A model generated the notes under the pieces. That model saw only the letters and a list, made by a program, of their open reading frames with translations. It ran no database searches and was not told the origin of the DNA. The translations under genes and the position numbers were made by a program. Positions 1 to 8,130 of a DNA stretch of 41,767 nt are shown piece after piece. Every line of letters starts with the position of its first letter. Position 1 is the first letter of the stretch. Origin of the DNA: Glutamicibacter sp. MNS18. Lineage in GTDB: Bacteria > Actinomycetota > Actinomycetes > Actinomycetales > Micrococcaceae. The stretch lies in assembly GCF_026107515.2 (NCBI RefSeq), contig NZ_JAPCHW010000020.1:1-41767 (forward strand). The letters are read 5' to 3'.

Positions 1-53
1 ATGTCTGAGGCGTTTTCCATGCTCTGTTCGGCCTGGTCTTTCTGGATGGTCAT
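1..53 (-). CDS. Partial CDS, N-terminus only, unknown product
   Basis: A minus-strand reading frame starts with ATG at 53 and runs off the window edge. The visible N-terminus is MTIQKDQAEQSMENASD, which is hydrophilic and not recognisable. An AGGAAA ribosome-binding site lies upstream of the ATG, and a promoter with a 17-bp spacer can be drawn at 75-103. Only 17 residues are visible, so no function is offered. Confidence 0.45.
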   Translation of the reverse strand, partial: MTIQKDQAEQSMENASD

Positions 54-63
54 ATCGTGTTTT

Positions 64-103
64 CCTAGTCTCTTTCTATCAATTGACTAGGGGTCTTACA
101 CAA
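64..103 (-). promoter_or_regulatory. Candidate promoter and inverted repeat for the partial gene at the window edge
   Basis: Read on the minus strand, TTGTGT (98-103) and GATAGA (75-80) are separated by 17 bp, and the ATG follows about 20 bp downstream. Inverted arms CCTAGTC (64-70) and GACTAGG (85-91) bracket the -10 element. This placement suits a repressor site. The regulator is unknown and the call rests on pattern alone. Confidence 0.35.
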
Positions 104-591
104 TCCATCTGACAGGCTCAAGAAGCGCTCAGCGATTTCATCCGCCGTTCAGCCCTCCCACAATCGGACCCGGACATCGCCACTAAGGGTATCCTCTCCG
201 ATTTGGACTGACCTTCCCGCATCCAGCTACACCGAAGAATAATGCCACTTCGATTACTTGTTCCTTTCCTCGGACCTCGGTTTCCCTGGCATACTGCATT
301 GCCGATAAGTTTCGAAAGATACTCCCGGTCAGACGCAACCGGTGCGCGCGTAATCACAGTTGATTACACCAGTGACTGGCAAGGTCTGCTTGTACGGCGC
401 CCGTCCGTCTCCATTGATTATGTCGCCCCATTCCCGACTTGTCTTTCTGGAGCTTTCTGATGGAACCGATGTTCAACCAAAGCCGCTTGAAGTTCTGGAT
501 TCGAGGACACGGTGACACGCCCTTACTGACCTGGCATTGGAGATCGATCCTTATGTTCAACCACGTCTTTTTCGATGTCCACGCCGATGCA
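104..591. other. Gene-free stretch, no supported gene
   Basis: Several open frames of 60-140 codons cross this stretch on both strands, but none has a convincing ribosome-binding site, a recognisable motif or actinobacterial codon bias. GC content is lower than in the rest of the window. Its position between a partial gene and an IS remnant suggests decayed accessory DNA. Confidence 0.5.
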
Positions 592-631
592 GTTCTGGGT
601 TTGCCCGCAAGTACTAGACACGTGTTCTGCA

Positions 632-831
632 TCACGCAACCAGCGTGAGTACCCCTTCCTCCTGGACGACCAGCCGCCCAGCAGCCCTTCGAGCCTGTTC
701 GAACTCGACCGGTGGCACCATACCGATCCTGGTATACAGCCGCCGCCGATAGTAGAAACCCTCGATCCAGCAAGCGACCGCTTGCTTCGCCTCAGCCCTG
801 GTACCCCAGACCCTGCGGTCATAGTACTCAC
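632..831 (-). mobile_element. IS3-family transposase OrfB remnant (C-terminal fragment)
   Basis: The minus-strand frame ending at 632 contains EYYDRRVWGTRAEAKQAV, then WIEGFYYRRRLYTRIGM and PPVEFEQ. This is the typical C-terminal end of an IS3-family OrfB (DDE integrase, Pfam rve), where the last catalytic Glu is followed by a helix and a YNRRR-like segment. Only about 65 residues remain. The catalytic DDE core, OrfA and one IS end are missing. Similarity to the family begins near 829, and the Ig-like pseudogene starts about 20 bp beyond. The remnant probably marks the insertion or deletion that removed that gene's 5' end. It cannot be active by itself. Confidence 0.75.
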
Positions 832-852
832 CCACCCGGGGATCCGTCCTCC

Positions 853-2161
853 GTGACCGTATCCCCGGTCGTATTCGCCAAGTCACCTGCCCCAACGATC
901 AAGGGCACCACCCAGGTGGGCAATAAATTGACAGCTCCCACCGGAAACTGGTCTCCCAAAGCCAAATTCACCTCCCAGTGGTACCGCGGGAACACCAAGA
1001 TCAAGGGTGCCACCAAGTCGACATACACTCCTGTCGAAGCGGACCTGAACAAGTCGCTCAAGGTACGGATCGTCGGCTCGGCCAGCGGGTACAAGAATGT
1101 GACCCGAGATTCCAAGGCCCGCAAGATCGCGGTGGGTAAGATAGTCCCCCGGTAGCAAGTTGACCATTTCGGGTACTACCCGTGCAGGGAACACGATCTC
1201 GGCACCGGTCAAGCTACCTGCGGGGACCAAGGCCAGTTACCAGTGGTACAAGAACGGCACAAAGGTCAAGAAGGCGACCAAGAAGAGTTACACGCTGACG
1301 ACCAAGGACATTGGTGCCAAGTACCAAGTGCGGATGACCGTCACCGGAACCGGTTACAAGAAGCTGTCGTTGTCCTCACACACCGTCAAGATCTCCCGGC
1401 CGACATTCGCCGTCAAGAAGAACCCGTCGATTTCAAGTACCCCTACGGTCGGCAAAACGCTTAAGGTCAAGGCCGAAACCTATTCACCGAAGCCGACGTC
1501 CTATTCATACCAGTGGCTTCGCAATGGCAAATCCATCAAGGGTGCCACCAAATCCAGCTACAAACTGGCGAACGCCGATTCCGGCAAGTCGATCAGCGTC
1601 AAGGTCACCGCCAAGAAGAATGGCTACGACAACAAGAACGCCACCACCAAGGCAGTGAGCGTAGGCAAGGTTCTCAAGACCGTCATCAAAGGCAATGGGA
1701 CCTATCGCGTCGGAAAGGACCTCAAGCCAGGACAATACAAGGCGAACGGATCCGGAAATTCCTGCTACTGGGAGCGGCTGAATGGATTTGGCGGTTCCCT
1801 ATCGAATGTCAATGCCAACCATTTCGGCAGCTCGAATGTCTATGTTCATGTCCTGGCCAGCGACGCCGGGTTCAAGACCAGTGGCTGCGGCGCCTGGAAG
1901 GAAGTTCCAGCCAAGGGAGCCAACGCCACCAAGATCACCAAGGACGGCAACTACCGTGTAGGAATCGACATCAAGCCCGGCCTCCACAAGGGCAAGTCCT
2001 CCGATACCTGTTATTGGGAGACCCTGAGGGATTTTGACGGTGGGCTTGGAAGCATCATCGACAACGATTTCTTCTTCACCGGAACCTTCTATGTTGATAT
2101 TCCAGCCAATGCAAAGGGCTTCGGTAAAAGCGGCTGCGGGACACAAACCCGCGCGGGCTAA
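853..2161 (+). pseudogene. Secreted Ig-like repeat protein, 5'-truncated and frameshifted
   Basis: This encodes tandem repeats of the pattern G(T)xxVGxxLxA ... YQWYRNGxxIKGATxxxYxxxxxDxGKxxxVxVTxxxxGY, an Ig-like module common in actinobacterial surface proteins. Three repeats are visible (about 880-1140, 1151-1400 and 1410-1665). Two C-terminal modules follow with the pattern GxYRVGxDIKPGxYxxx...CYWExLxxF...GFxxSGCG (about 1690-1900 and 1930-2145). The first repeat is in frame 1 and hits TAG at 1153. The rest is in frame 2. Removing one C from the C5 run at 1146-1150 joins them as VPGSKLTISGTT, matching the repeat pattern. No signal peptide is seen, because the 5' end is replaced by an IS3 remnant. 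An intact parent would probably be exported; the present copy is probably non-functional. Confidence 0.75.
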
Positions 2162-2746
2162 CCGTGTTTGCACCGGCGTGATCCCGGGCCGTCGGAACCA
2201 TAAGCCTATGTGTCCGCGAAGATGGCCGCGGTAGCTTCCCCGATGATCGGGGAAGCTGCAGCGGCCATCTCCTTGCGACCCGAAGCGGGGTCACCACCAC
2301 GCGCGTTGACCCCGGCGTTGCCCCCAGCGGGGCAGAAGCCAGGACTCCGCCGGGAATCAGTAGAATTCGTGTCGACCCAGGTCAGGGCGATCCTCTCTCC
2401 AAGGATCGGTTCAACTCGCCCGGAGTGACTGGACGCACCACGCACAAGCCTGGTGGAAATGAACAGCAGGCGGCAGTGCGGTACCGCCTGCACGGAGGAA
2501 TCCACCAATTGGCCCGGACATTCTCCGGTCAGAAGCAAGACCGCACCTGCACCGCTGAACCATGACGCGAACCGCGGGCTCCCCAAGACCATCCGTGACA
2601 TATACAGCGCAGTGTCTTAGCCGGCCTCTCAACCGGCACTGGTGCTGGAGCCGAACAGTCGACCAGCTGCTGTTCACCCACCATTCCGGGATCATGGGGA
2701 GCTGGTCTTCACGCGTTATAGTTGCCACCGATACTAGCGGGAATAA
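2162..2746. other. 585-bp gene-free stretch with a strong palindrome
   Basis: No open frame here has a ribosome-binding site or a recognisable product. The long minus-strand frame that crosses 2411-3658 is a shadow of the monooxygenase gene. The notable content is the palindrome at 2221-2269, and the downstream end carries the promoter of the next gene. Confidence 0.6.
2221..2269. repeat. 49-bp near-perfect palindrome
   Basis: Two 24-base arms (2221-2244 and 2246-2269) flank a single central G. They pair at 22 of 24 positions: GATGGCCGC and AGCTTCCCCGAT in the left arm match the reverse complement of the right arm, with mismatches at the tenth and twelfth positions. There is no T-tract on either side, so it is not a classical intrinsic terminator. 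It may be a REP-like element, a cruciform or a bidirectional transcription barrier behind the Ig-like pseudogene. Confidence 0.8.
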
Positions 2747-2786
2747 TTGACACCTCAACTTGTTATAACATGCGTACGCATATAAA
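2747..2786 (+). promoter_or_regulatory. Promoter region with 12-bp palindrome, likely MarR operator
   Basis: TTGTTA (2760-2765) and TATAAA (2781-2786) are separated by 15 bp. A TTGACA also occurs at 2747-2752 but is 11 bp from TATAAC, too close to pair with it. The perfect palindrome ATGCGTACGCAT (2770-2781) lies between the -35 and -10 elements. A repressor bound there would block RNA polymerase. The MarR gene two positions downstream is the natural candidate. Confidence 0.5.
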
Positions 2787-2836
2787 TTGGTGGCAGCGCA
2801 GCTATGCGGCACCCCGGCAAACCAACAGGAGAACCC

Positions 2837-3925
2837 ATGCAGTTCGGAGTCTTTTCCGTCAGCGACATCACCCGTGACCCCACCACCGGCCAGGTGCCCA
2901 CCGAAAAGGAACGCATCGACGCGATAGTGGCCATCGCCAAGAAGGTCGAAGAGATCGGGATGGATGTCTTCGCCATCGGCGAGCACCACAACCGACCGTT
3001 CTTCTCTTCCTCCCCCACCACCACGCTGGCCTACATTGCCGCACAAACCGAGAAGATCATCCTCTCCACGGCCACCACGTTGATCACCACCAACGACCCG
3101 GTGAAGATCGCCGAGGACTTCGCCATGCTCCAGCACCTGTCCAATGGTCGCGTGGACTTGGTCCTGGGACGCGGCAACACCGCACCGGTCTACCCATGGT
3201 TTGGCAAGAACATGCAGGACTCGGTCAACCTGACCATAGAGAACTACAACCTGCTGCGCCAGCTCTGGGACCAAGACGTGGTGAACTGGGAAGGACGCTA
3301 CCGCACCCCGCTGCAGAACTTCACCTCCACTCCGCGCCCGCTGGATGACGTGGCGCCCTTCGTATGGCACGGCTCGATCCGCACCCCGCAGGTCGCCGAA
3401 ATCGCCGCCTACTACGGTGACGGCTTCTTCGCCAACAACATCTTCTGGCCCAAGGAGCACTACCAGCAACTGATCGGCCTCTACCGCGAACGCTACGAGC
3501 ACTACGGGCATGGCCGGGCCGACCAGGCGATCGTGGGCTTGGGCGGACAGTTCTACATGGCCAAGACCACCCAGCAGGCCAAGAATGAATTCCGCCCGTA
3601 CTTCGACAACGCCCCGGTCTACGGCCACGGCCCGTCCCTGGAGGACTTCTCCAGCCAAACCCCGCTGACCGTCGGTTCGCCGCAGGAAGTCCTGGAGAAG
3701 ACCCTGACCTTCCAGGAATTCTTCGGTTCATACCAGCGCCAGCTGTTCCTGATCGACCATGCGGGCCTCCCGTTGAAAACCGTTCTGAACCAGCTGGATA
3801 TGTTCGGCGAATATGTTCTGCCCGAGCTGAAAAAGGAGATGGCCAGCCGCGCCCCGGCGGACCTGACCCCGGCTCCCACACATGCCGGCCGCGTCGAGGC
3901 AAAAAACGCTAAGATAAGCGGGTAG
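2837..3925 (+). CDS. LLM-class FMN-dependent monooxygenase
   Basis: This 362-residue protein has a luciferase-like TIM-barrel fold. It opens MQFGVFSVSDI and contains GMDVFAIGEHHN, the ILSTATTLI strand and a DFAMLQHLSNGRVDLVLGRG segment. These are typical of bacterial-luciferase-like (LLM) flavin oxidoreductases, and it most resembles the CE1758-type subgroup of actinobacteria. Such enzymes use reduced FMN and O2, so a separate flavin reductase is needed; none is adjacent. ATG at 2837 is chosen because AGGAG sits 6 bp upstream; an earlier in-frame ATG at 2804 lacks this. A MarR gene follows after 19 bp and probably regulates both. The substrate is unknown. Confidence 0.85.
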   Translation: MQFGVFSVSDITRDPTTGQVPTEKERIDAIVAIAKKVEEIGMDVFAIGEHHNRPFFSSSPTTTLAYIAAQTEKIILSTATTLITTNDPVKIAEDFAMLQHLSNGRVDLVLGRGNTAPVYPWFGKNMQDSVNLTIENYNLLRQLWDQDVVNWEGRYRTPLQNFTSTPRPLDDVAPFVWHGSIRTPQVAEIAAYYGDGFFANNIFWPKEHYQQLIGLYRERYEHYGHGRADQAIVGLGGQFYMAKTTQQAKNEFRPYFDNAPVYGHGPSLEDFSSQTPLTVGSPQEVLEKTLTFQEFFGSYQRQLFLIDHAGLPLKTVLNQLDMFGEYVLPELKKEMASRAPADLTPAPTHAGRVEAKNAKISG

Positions 3926-3944
3926 GACCGATCCAAGGAGCGCT

Positions 3945-4409
3945 GTGCCACACACCGAGCAAGCCCAGGCACCGGCGGCGGCAAAGAACACCATCGAGGC
4001 CTGGGAAGCGTTATTCCGCGCCCAGGTCTCGGTGATGCGCCACCTGACTGCCATGCCGGAGTTCAACCGTCTTTCGCTACGCGAGTATGACGTGCTGTTC
4101 AATCTGCGCAATTGCCCCGACGGCAAGAGCCGGCTGGTCGATTTGAACAAGCACTTGTTGATCTCCCAACCATCGTTGAGCCGGATGGTCGCGAGGCTTG
4201 AGGAGCGCGGATTGGTTTCACGGATCACCGACCCCTCGGATCAACGCGCCATGATCCTGTCGTTGACCGACAAGGGCTTGGGAGTTCAACGTGACATCGG
4301 TCGTGAGCACGTACGCCACCTGCATGCGCTTCTTGGCACAGCCCTCACCGAGGAGGAATTCGATCAATTGCAGTTTTTGTGTTCCAAGCTCCGCGCAGCG
4401 ATCGACTGA
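3945..4409 (+). CDS. MarR-family transcriptional regulator
   Basis: This 154-residue protein has the MarR winged helix. The helix-turn-helix lies around residues 45-90, with LLISQPSLSRMVARLEERGL as recognition helix and start of the wing. The wing follows as SRITDPSDQRAMILSLTDKG, including the conserved D-x-R pair. The start is GTG at 3945, with AAGGAG five bases upstream. It lies 19 bp behind the luciferase-like monooxygenase and is probably co-transcribed. By analogy with other MarR-oxidoreductase pairs it likely represses its own operon through the palindrome at 2770-2781 and is released by a small aromatic ligand. That role is inferred. Confidence 0.88.
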   Translation: MPHTEQAQAPAAAKNTIEAWEALFRAQVSVMRHLTAMPEFNRLSLREYDVLFNLRNCPDGKSRLVDLNKHLLISQPSLSRMVARLEERGLVSRITDPSDQRAMILSLTDKGLGVQRDIGREHVRHLHALLGTALTEEEFDQLQFLCSKLRAAID

Positions 4410-4466
4410 AATTCGCCAGGAATTGTACCCTACAACCCTGCGGTTGCCCAGCAGAGCCGCGGAGGC

Positions 4467-4943
4467 CTACTTGTAGAATCCGTTCCGCAGGTTGATTCCG
4501 TATTCCAGCCAGGCTTTCATCGCGGCGAGCATACCGGTCCACCCCTCGCAGTTGCCAAAGGCCGCCGTGGCGCCCGGGCCAGTGGGCTTCCATGCCGATT
4601 CGGTGATGCTCACCTTGGTGCGGGTGCCAGCATCCACGGATTCAAAGTCAAAGACCACTTGGTTGAACCCGTTCTCGGCGATTACGCGGTTGCCATCCCA
4701 GCTGAGTTCGATCCGGTGGGGTTTATCCGCCTCGATGACCCTCACTGGGAAGGCCCCGGGGAAATCATGGAAATCCCAACTGACTTCCTTTCCGGTTTCC
4801 ACCCGGCCTTTGGCCCCACCGGTGGTGAAATTGCTCGACAGCTGTTTCGGATCGGCCACGGCCTCATACACCTGCTCGATGGGTTTGGAGATGTGGCACG
4901 TGACGGTAAATGACAATTGACTCAACGGTTTTTCGGTGTCCAT
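4467..4943 (-). CDS. SRPBCC/AHSA1-like protein
   Basis: The 158-residue protein shows the START/Bet v1-like pattern of the AHSA1 group. It begins with VTCHISKPIEQVYEAVADP, continues with the KGRVETGKEVSWDF segment and the IELSWDG strand, and ends with a long helix GWTGMLAAMKAWLEYGI. The fold forms a hydrophobic cavity for lipids or small hydrophobic ligands. The specific ligand cannot be told from sequence. The start is ATG at 4943 with AGGA about 8 bp upstream. It is convergent with the MarR gene. No operon partner is evident. Confidence 0.8.
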   Translation of the reverse strand: MDTEKPLSQLSFTVTCHISKPIEQVYEAVADPKQLSSNFTTGGAKGRVETGKEVSWDFHDFPGAFPVRVIEADKPHRIELSWDGNRVIAENGFNQVVFDFESVDAGTRTKVSITESAWKPTGPGATAAFGNCEGWTGMLAAMKAWLEYGINLRNGFYK

Positions 4944-5067
4944 ACGTCATTCCTACAACCCGCCTTCTATCCTGGCAAGGGTTCCGTGTGTTCTTCCCGG
5001 AACTGGTGGCCGCAGGACGCGGTTGCTGTTAGTGTGAACGCAGCCGCACTCCCGGGAAGGGGTCCCC

Positions 5068-5673
5068 ATGAGCAAGGTAGTCTGCGATGTCACGGTCTCA
5101 CTGGATGGGTTTGTGGCCGGTCCCGCGCAATCCCGGGAACACCCCTTGGGTATCGGTGCCGAGAAGTTGCACCGCTGGCAGTTCGAGGCGGCCGAGGAAA
5201 ACTGGCAAGAACGTACGGCCATCACCGAGGCCGGGGCCTTCATCATGGGACGGAATATGTTCGGCCCGGGACGAGGTGCCTGGGATGAGGAGTGGACCGG
5301 CTGGTGGGGTTCCACTCCCCCGTACCATGCTCCTGTCTTTGTCCTGACGCACCATGAGCGTGAATCCATCGAGATGGATGGCGGAACCACCTTCCATTTC
5401 ATCACCGGAGGGATCCACGCAGCCCTTGAGGCCGCAAAGGACGCCGCGGACGGTCATAATGTGGCCATCGCCGGCGGTGCGGCCACCATCAACCAGTTCC
5501 TCAACGCCGGACTGCTACAGGAACTGCGGCTGCATACCGCTCCCATCCTGCTGGGTTCAGGCGAGCGGCTCTTCGATGGGGTATCCGGAATCGACTTCAC
5601 CCCGGTCCGGGGACGCACCACCGATTTGGTCACCCACACGGTCTTCCGCGTAAACACATCCGAAGAGCACTGA
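5068..5673 (+). CDS. Dihydrofolate reductase-family (RibD C-terminal-like) protein
   Basis: This 201-residue protein starts VVCDVTVSLDGFVAG, the first strand and loop of the DHFR/RibD_C fold. It continues with AFIMGRNMFGPG, VFVLTHHERE and NVAIAGGAATINQFLNAGL, the NADPH-binding Gly-rich segment, and then HTAPILLGSGERLF. It is typical of the many stand-alone RibD-C-like reductases of actinobacteria. It is unlikely to be the housekeeping DHFR, and its substrate is unknown. A GGAAGGGG ribosome-binding site precedes ATG 5068. It is convergent with the next gene, with 30 bp between them. Confidence 0.85.
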   Translation: MSKVVCDVTVSLDGFVAGPAQSREHPLGIGAEKLHRWQFEAAEENWQERTAITEAGAFIMGRNMFGPGRGAWDEEWTGWWGSTPPYHAPVFVLTHHERESIEMDGGTTFHFITGGIHAALEAAKDAADGHNVAIAGGAATINQFLNAGLLQELRLHTAPILLGSGERLFDGVSGIDFTPVRGRTTDLVTHTVFRVNTSEEH

Positions 5674-5703
5674 CCGGCCACCGCCGGAATAGTTTGTCTC
5701 TGC

Positions 5704-6507
5704 CTAACGCCTGCGCTGTTGTCTGGCTGCGACCTGGGCTGCGACCTGGTTAATGATCCTTGCCACCACTTCCCCCTGGGTGGGGGTCAGTTCATGCGGT
5801 CCCCGGGTTCGCTTGAGCCTGACCAGTTTGCGGTTGGCCAGACGCACCCGGGTGGTATTGCGCCGGATAATGAAGAAGTCCAGGATTCCGTTGACAAAGA
5901 GCGCCGGGATCTTCAGTTGCACCGCCTGCTGGTAGGACTCATATTGCATGATCGAGTATTGCAGGCTCTTGCGATAGGCAGGCCAGGTTTCCTCGGTGAT
6001 TTCCATGCCCTTCACGAAGGGCACGTACTCCTCGGCCAGTTCACCACCGGCTTGGATGGGTTCCGGTGAGCGGGAGACCAGTTCGAAGAGAGAGAAGTAC
6101 AATCCCTCGGCCCGGAGCAGGGATCGTGTCCGGCCACCGCGTGGTTCCCGGCGGTACAGTGGCGCGCCGAGGAGCACCAGCCGGTCCACCAGTTCGGGGT
6201 GCCGGGTGGCGAGGTCCAAGGCCACATTGCTTCCCATGGAATGCCCGGCAACCACGGCCTTGGTGATGCCCAGTTCGTTCAGGGTGGCGGCCACCGCCGA
6301 GGAATGGTCCTTCAATGTGTAGTCGACATCCGGTTTCGGGGCATCCCCGAATCCGAGCAGATCCACGGCGATGACCCGGGCATTGGAGTAATCGAGGTGC
6401 TCCAGGACGAACTCCCAGCTACTGTGGTTGTTTCCCAATCCGTGCAGCAGTACCACCGGGGTACCTTCGCCGCGGTCGACCTTCACTGGCAACAAGTTGT
6501 TCGTCAT
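5704..6507 (-). CDS. Alpha/beta-fold hydrolase
   Basis: This 267-residue protein has the alpha/beta-hydrolase fold. The oxyanion strand is VVLLHGLGNNHSSW, the nucleophile elbow GHSMGSN, and a late His lies in the RGPHELTPTQG segment. The acid is probably the Asp in FVNGILDFF. Such proteins hydrolyse esters, lactones or C-C bonds; the substrate is not predictable here. The start MTNNLLPVK at 6507 is chosen because homologous sequence begins there. The frame is open upstream to 6612 without homology. No strong Shine-Dalgarno is present; a TATCCT about 9 bp upstream of the ATG could make the mRNA leaderless. Confidence 0.82.
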   Translation of the reverse strand: MTNNLLPVKVDRGEGTPVVLLHGLGNNHSSWEFVLEHLDYSNARVIAVDLLGFGDAPKPDVDYTLKDHSSAVAATLNELGITKAVVAGHSMGSNVALDLATRHPELVDRLVLLGAPLYRREPRGGRTRSLLRAEGLYFSLFELVSRSPEPIQAGGELAEEYVPFVKGMEITEETWPAYRKSLQYSIMQYESYQQAVQLKIPALFVNGILDFFIIRRNTTRVRLANRKLVRLKRTRGPHELTPTQGEVVARIINQVAAQVAARQQRRR

Positions 6508-6648
6508 GATGAGGCTAGGATAACAAAACTCCTGACCAGTCGGTGATTCAACGCTCAGGGTTGACCCCGCTGAATCCGGCTCCGTCTTCCACAAGCACGA
6601 AGGTAGTGTCACTTTCCGGCTGCCGGGTGTAGTCCTTCGGGTGGTGTT

Positions 6649-7161
6649 TCAGCAGCCGAACGGTGCAGCGTAACGGTAGGGTCCGACCGGCAGTTTATCG
6701 GCATCCAGCACCTTGACCATGAAGTGGTCCCCCCATTCCGGATCTGATGGCAGGATTCCATGGGATACCGCCGGTTCGTAACCGAATCTGCGGTAGTAGT
6801 CGATGTGGCCGAGCAAAACGATACCGGGCAGCCCGCGCTCCTTGGCACGATCATGGATGGCCTGCATCAGGATGGAACCCACTCCTCGTTGCTGGTACTC
6901 GGGGGCCACAGCCAGCGGGCCGAGGCCCAGCAGCGGATAATTCCCGCCAACACTTCCCCAGCTGGCGATCACGTGCCCTATGACGGCTTCCTCATCCAGG
7001 GCAATCATCGAGAAGTCCGGGTCGTACTGAGGGCAATCAAACAGGTTCTGCAGAAGTCCGACCTCTACCGGTTCAATCGTCTGGTCTCCCGAGGCGAAGG
7101 CGGCATGGGCCACGGCGTAAACCCCAGCCCTGTCATCAAATACTTCCTGCCGAACATGCAT
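6649..7161 (-). CDS. GNAT-family N-acetyltransferase (YhbS-like)
   Basis: This 170-residue protein carries the GNAT acetyl-CoA pyrophosphate loop as VAPEYQQRGVGSILMQ, preceded by LLGLGPL and followed by GLPGIVLLGHIDYYRRFGYEP. The last segment is the hallmark of the COG3153/YhbS subgroup. The acceptor substrate is unknown. ATG at 7161 (MHVRQEVF) is taken as start; an in-frame GTG at 7194 is possible. A weak GTAGG lies upstream of 7161. The gene appears monocistronic. Confidence 0.85.
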   Translation of the reverse strand: MHVRQEVFDDRAGVYAVAHAAFASGDQTIEPVEVGLLQNLFDCPQYDPDFSMIALDEEAVIGHVIASWGSVGGNYPLLGLGPLAVAPEYQQRGVGSILMQAIHDRAKERGLPGIVLLGHIDYYRRFGYEPAVSHGILPSDPEWGDHFMVKVLDADKLPVGPYRYAAPFGC

Positions 7162-7290
7162 GCTCGCTAACCTACCAAACTCAGTTGGAATCACCGAAAA
7201 CCACGGCCTCTCCGGATGACCTAAAAATAATCGTTGACATGGGATTCCAAGAACTTGCTGAACACATCACGTCACATGACGAACCACGCG

Positions 7291-7446
7291 TCACCACGTA
7301 CCCGGGCACGCTGCTTCGCGGCTTCGCCATATCCACGTCGCCCGGATCGCAACCGCGGTTCCGACCGCCAGAATCCACCACAGCACTGCAAGGCTGGGAC
7401 GAATCTGACTCCAGTCCGCGATAACATTGCATCGTCGGGCAACCAC
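7291..7446 (-). CDS. Possible small membrane protein (51 aa)
   Basis: A short frame begins with GTG at 7446 and ends with TGA at 7291. The translation contains one clear membrane segment, SLAVLWWILAVGTAVAIRA, flanked by a soluble N-terminus and a basic tail (WRSRE). GGAGAAGG lies about 11 bp upstream of the GTG, a wide spacing. The single strong hydrophobic helix with positive residues after it argues for a real gene. There is no homology I recognise and the start is weak, so confidence is low. It is on the same strand as the GNAT gene, 129 bp upstream of it. Confidence 0.35.
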   Translation of the reverse strand: MVARRCNVIADWSQIRPSLAVLWWILAVGTAVAIRATWIWRSREAACPGTW

Positions 7447-7603
7447 TACGGTGGAAACCTTCTCCGACCCCGGTTACGCGGCACCACCCGGAGTTTTCAT
7501 CTTGTCAACCTCGAATAGACACGGTGCACTCCCAGACCGAACTGTACCCAACAATACGGGTCCGTGGCATATGCAACGACAGGTCCAATCGAAAGGAACC
7601 CCC

Positions 7604-7849
7604 TTGAAGAAGCCCGGTAACGATGTCCTTGTCTGGTTTTGGATTGCCGTGGCCCTCCCCGTGGTGGCCGCAATCATTCAGACCATCGAGAACCAACGGA
7701 TCTTCGAAGGTGACGTGGCCAGGAACATCCTCAATCTCACGCCGCTCCTCACCGTTGCGGTGGGGCTGTACCTGCTCGCAGGGATCTTCTGGATTGTCGT
7801 CATCCACAAAGCCCTCTCCATGCTCCGGTATCTCGTGCATTCGCGCTGA
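7604..7849 (+). CDS. Small membrane protein, two TM helices
   Basis: The 81-residue product has two hydrophobic segments, VLVWFWIAVALPVVAAII (about residues 8-25) and LTPLLTVAVGLYLLAGIFW (about 43-62), joined by a short polar loop IENQRIFEGDVARN. The tail is basic. TTG at 7604 is chosen because AAAGGA is 6 bp upstream; ATG at 7571 is an alternative that adds 11 residues but has no good ribosome-binding site. The product is not recognised, and no partner gene indicates its role. Confidence 0.65.
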   Translation: MKKPGNDVLVWFWIAVALPVVAAIIQTIENQRIFEGDVARNILNLTPLLTVAVGLYLLAGIFWIVVIHKALSMLRYLVHSR

Positions 7850-7861
7850 GGACGTTACCTC

Positions 7862-7878
7862 GCCACAGGCCCTGTGGC
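7862..7878 (+). terminator. Hairpin after the small membrane gene
   Basis: GCCACAG and CTGTGGC form a perfect 7-bp stem with a GCC loop, 12 bp after the stop codon at 7849. There is no T-run behind it, so it may be only a weak or Rho-assisted terminator. The remaining sequence up to 8130 holds no supported gene. Confidence 0.4.
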
Positions 7879-8130
7879 TCATGACCTGGCAGGCACTGCC
7901 TCGTTTCGCCCGCACAGGTGGCCCTTGCACTCATCTGCCGGGCTCGCAGTAATTGAGTCCCATACAGGACATCCGCAGGCAGGGATGAGCGCGTGAATGT
8001 CGGCCATGGTTGAACGGCATGAACAAGAAGTCGTCTTTTTGATCAATGGCCGGTGACTTGGTCCCCAGCCGGAAACCGTGGCCCCGATTCCATGGATCGG
8101 GCCAAGGGTTTCAGAGTCACAAGCAGTGAA

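Noticed and set aside
354-895. Overlapping minus-strand frames of 87-139 codons
   Set aside because: Only the frame ending at 632 shows IS3 transposase similarity, and only from about 829 down. The others have no start site or motif.
2747-2769. TTGACA and TATAAC as a promoter pair
   Set aside because: The 11-bp spacing is too short for a sigma-70-type promoter; the TTGTTA/TATAAA pair was preferred.
2411-3658. 415-codon minus-strand open frame
   Set aside because: It is the antisense shadow of the luciferase-like monooxygenase. Its composition is unlike a protein and it has no ribosome-binding site.
7185-7424. 79-codon plus-strand frame starting with TTG
   Set aside because: No ribosome-binding site; the second half is low-complexity Pro/Ser/Arg typical of non-coding GC-rich DNA.
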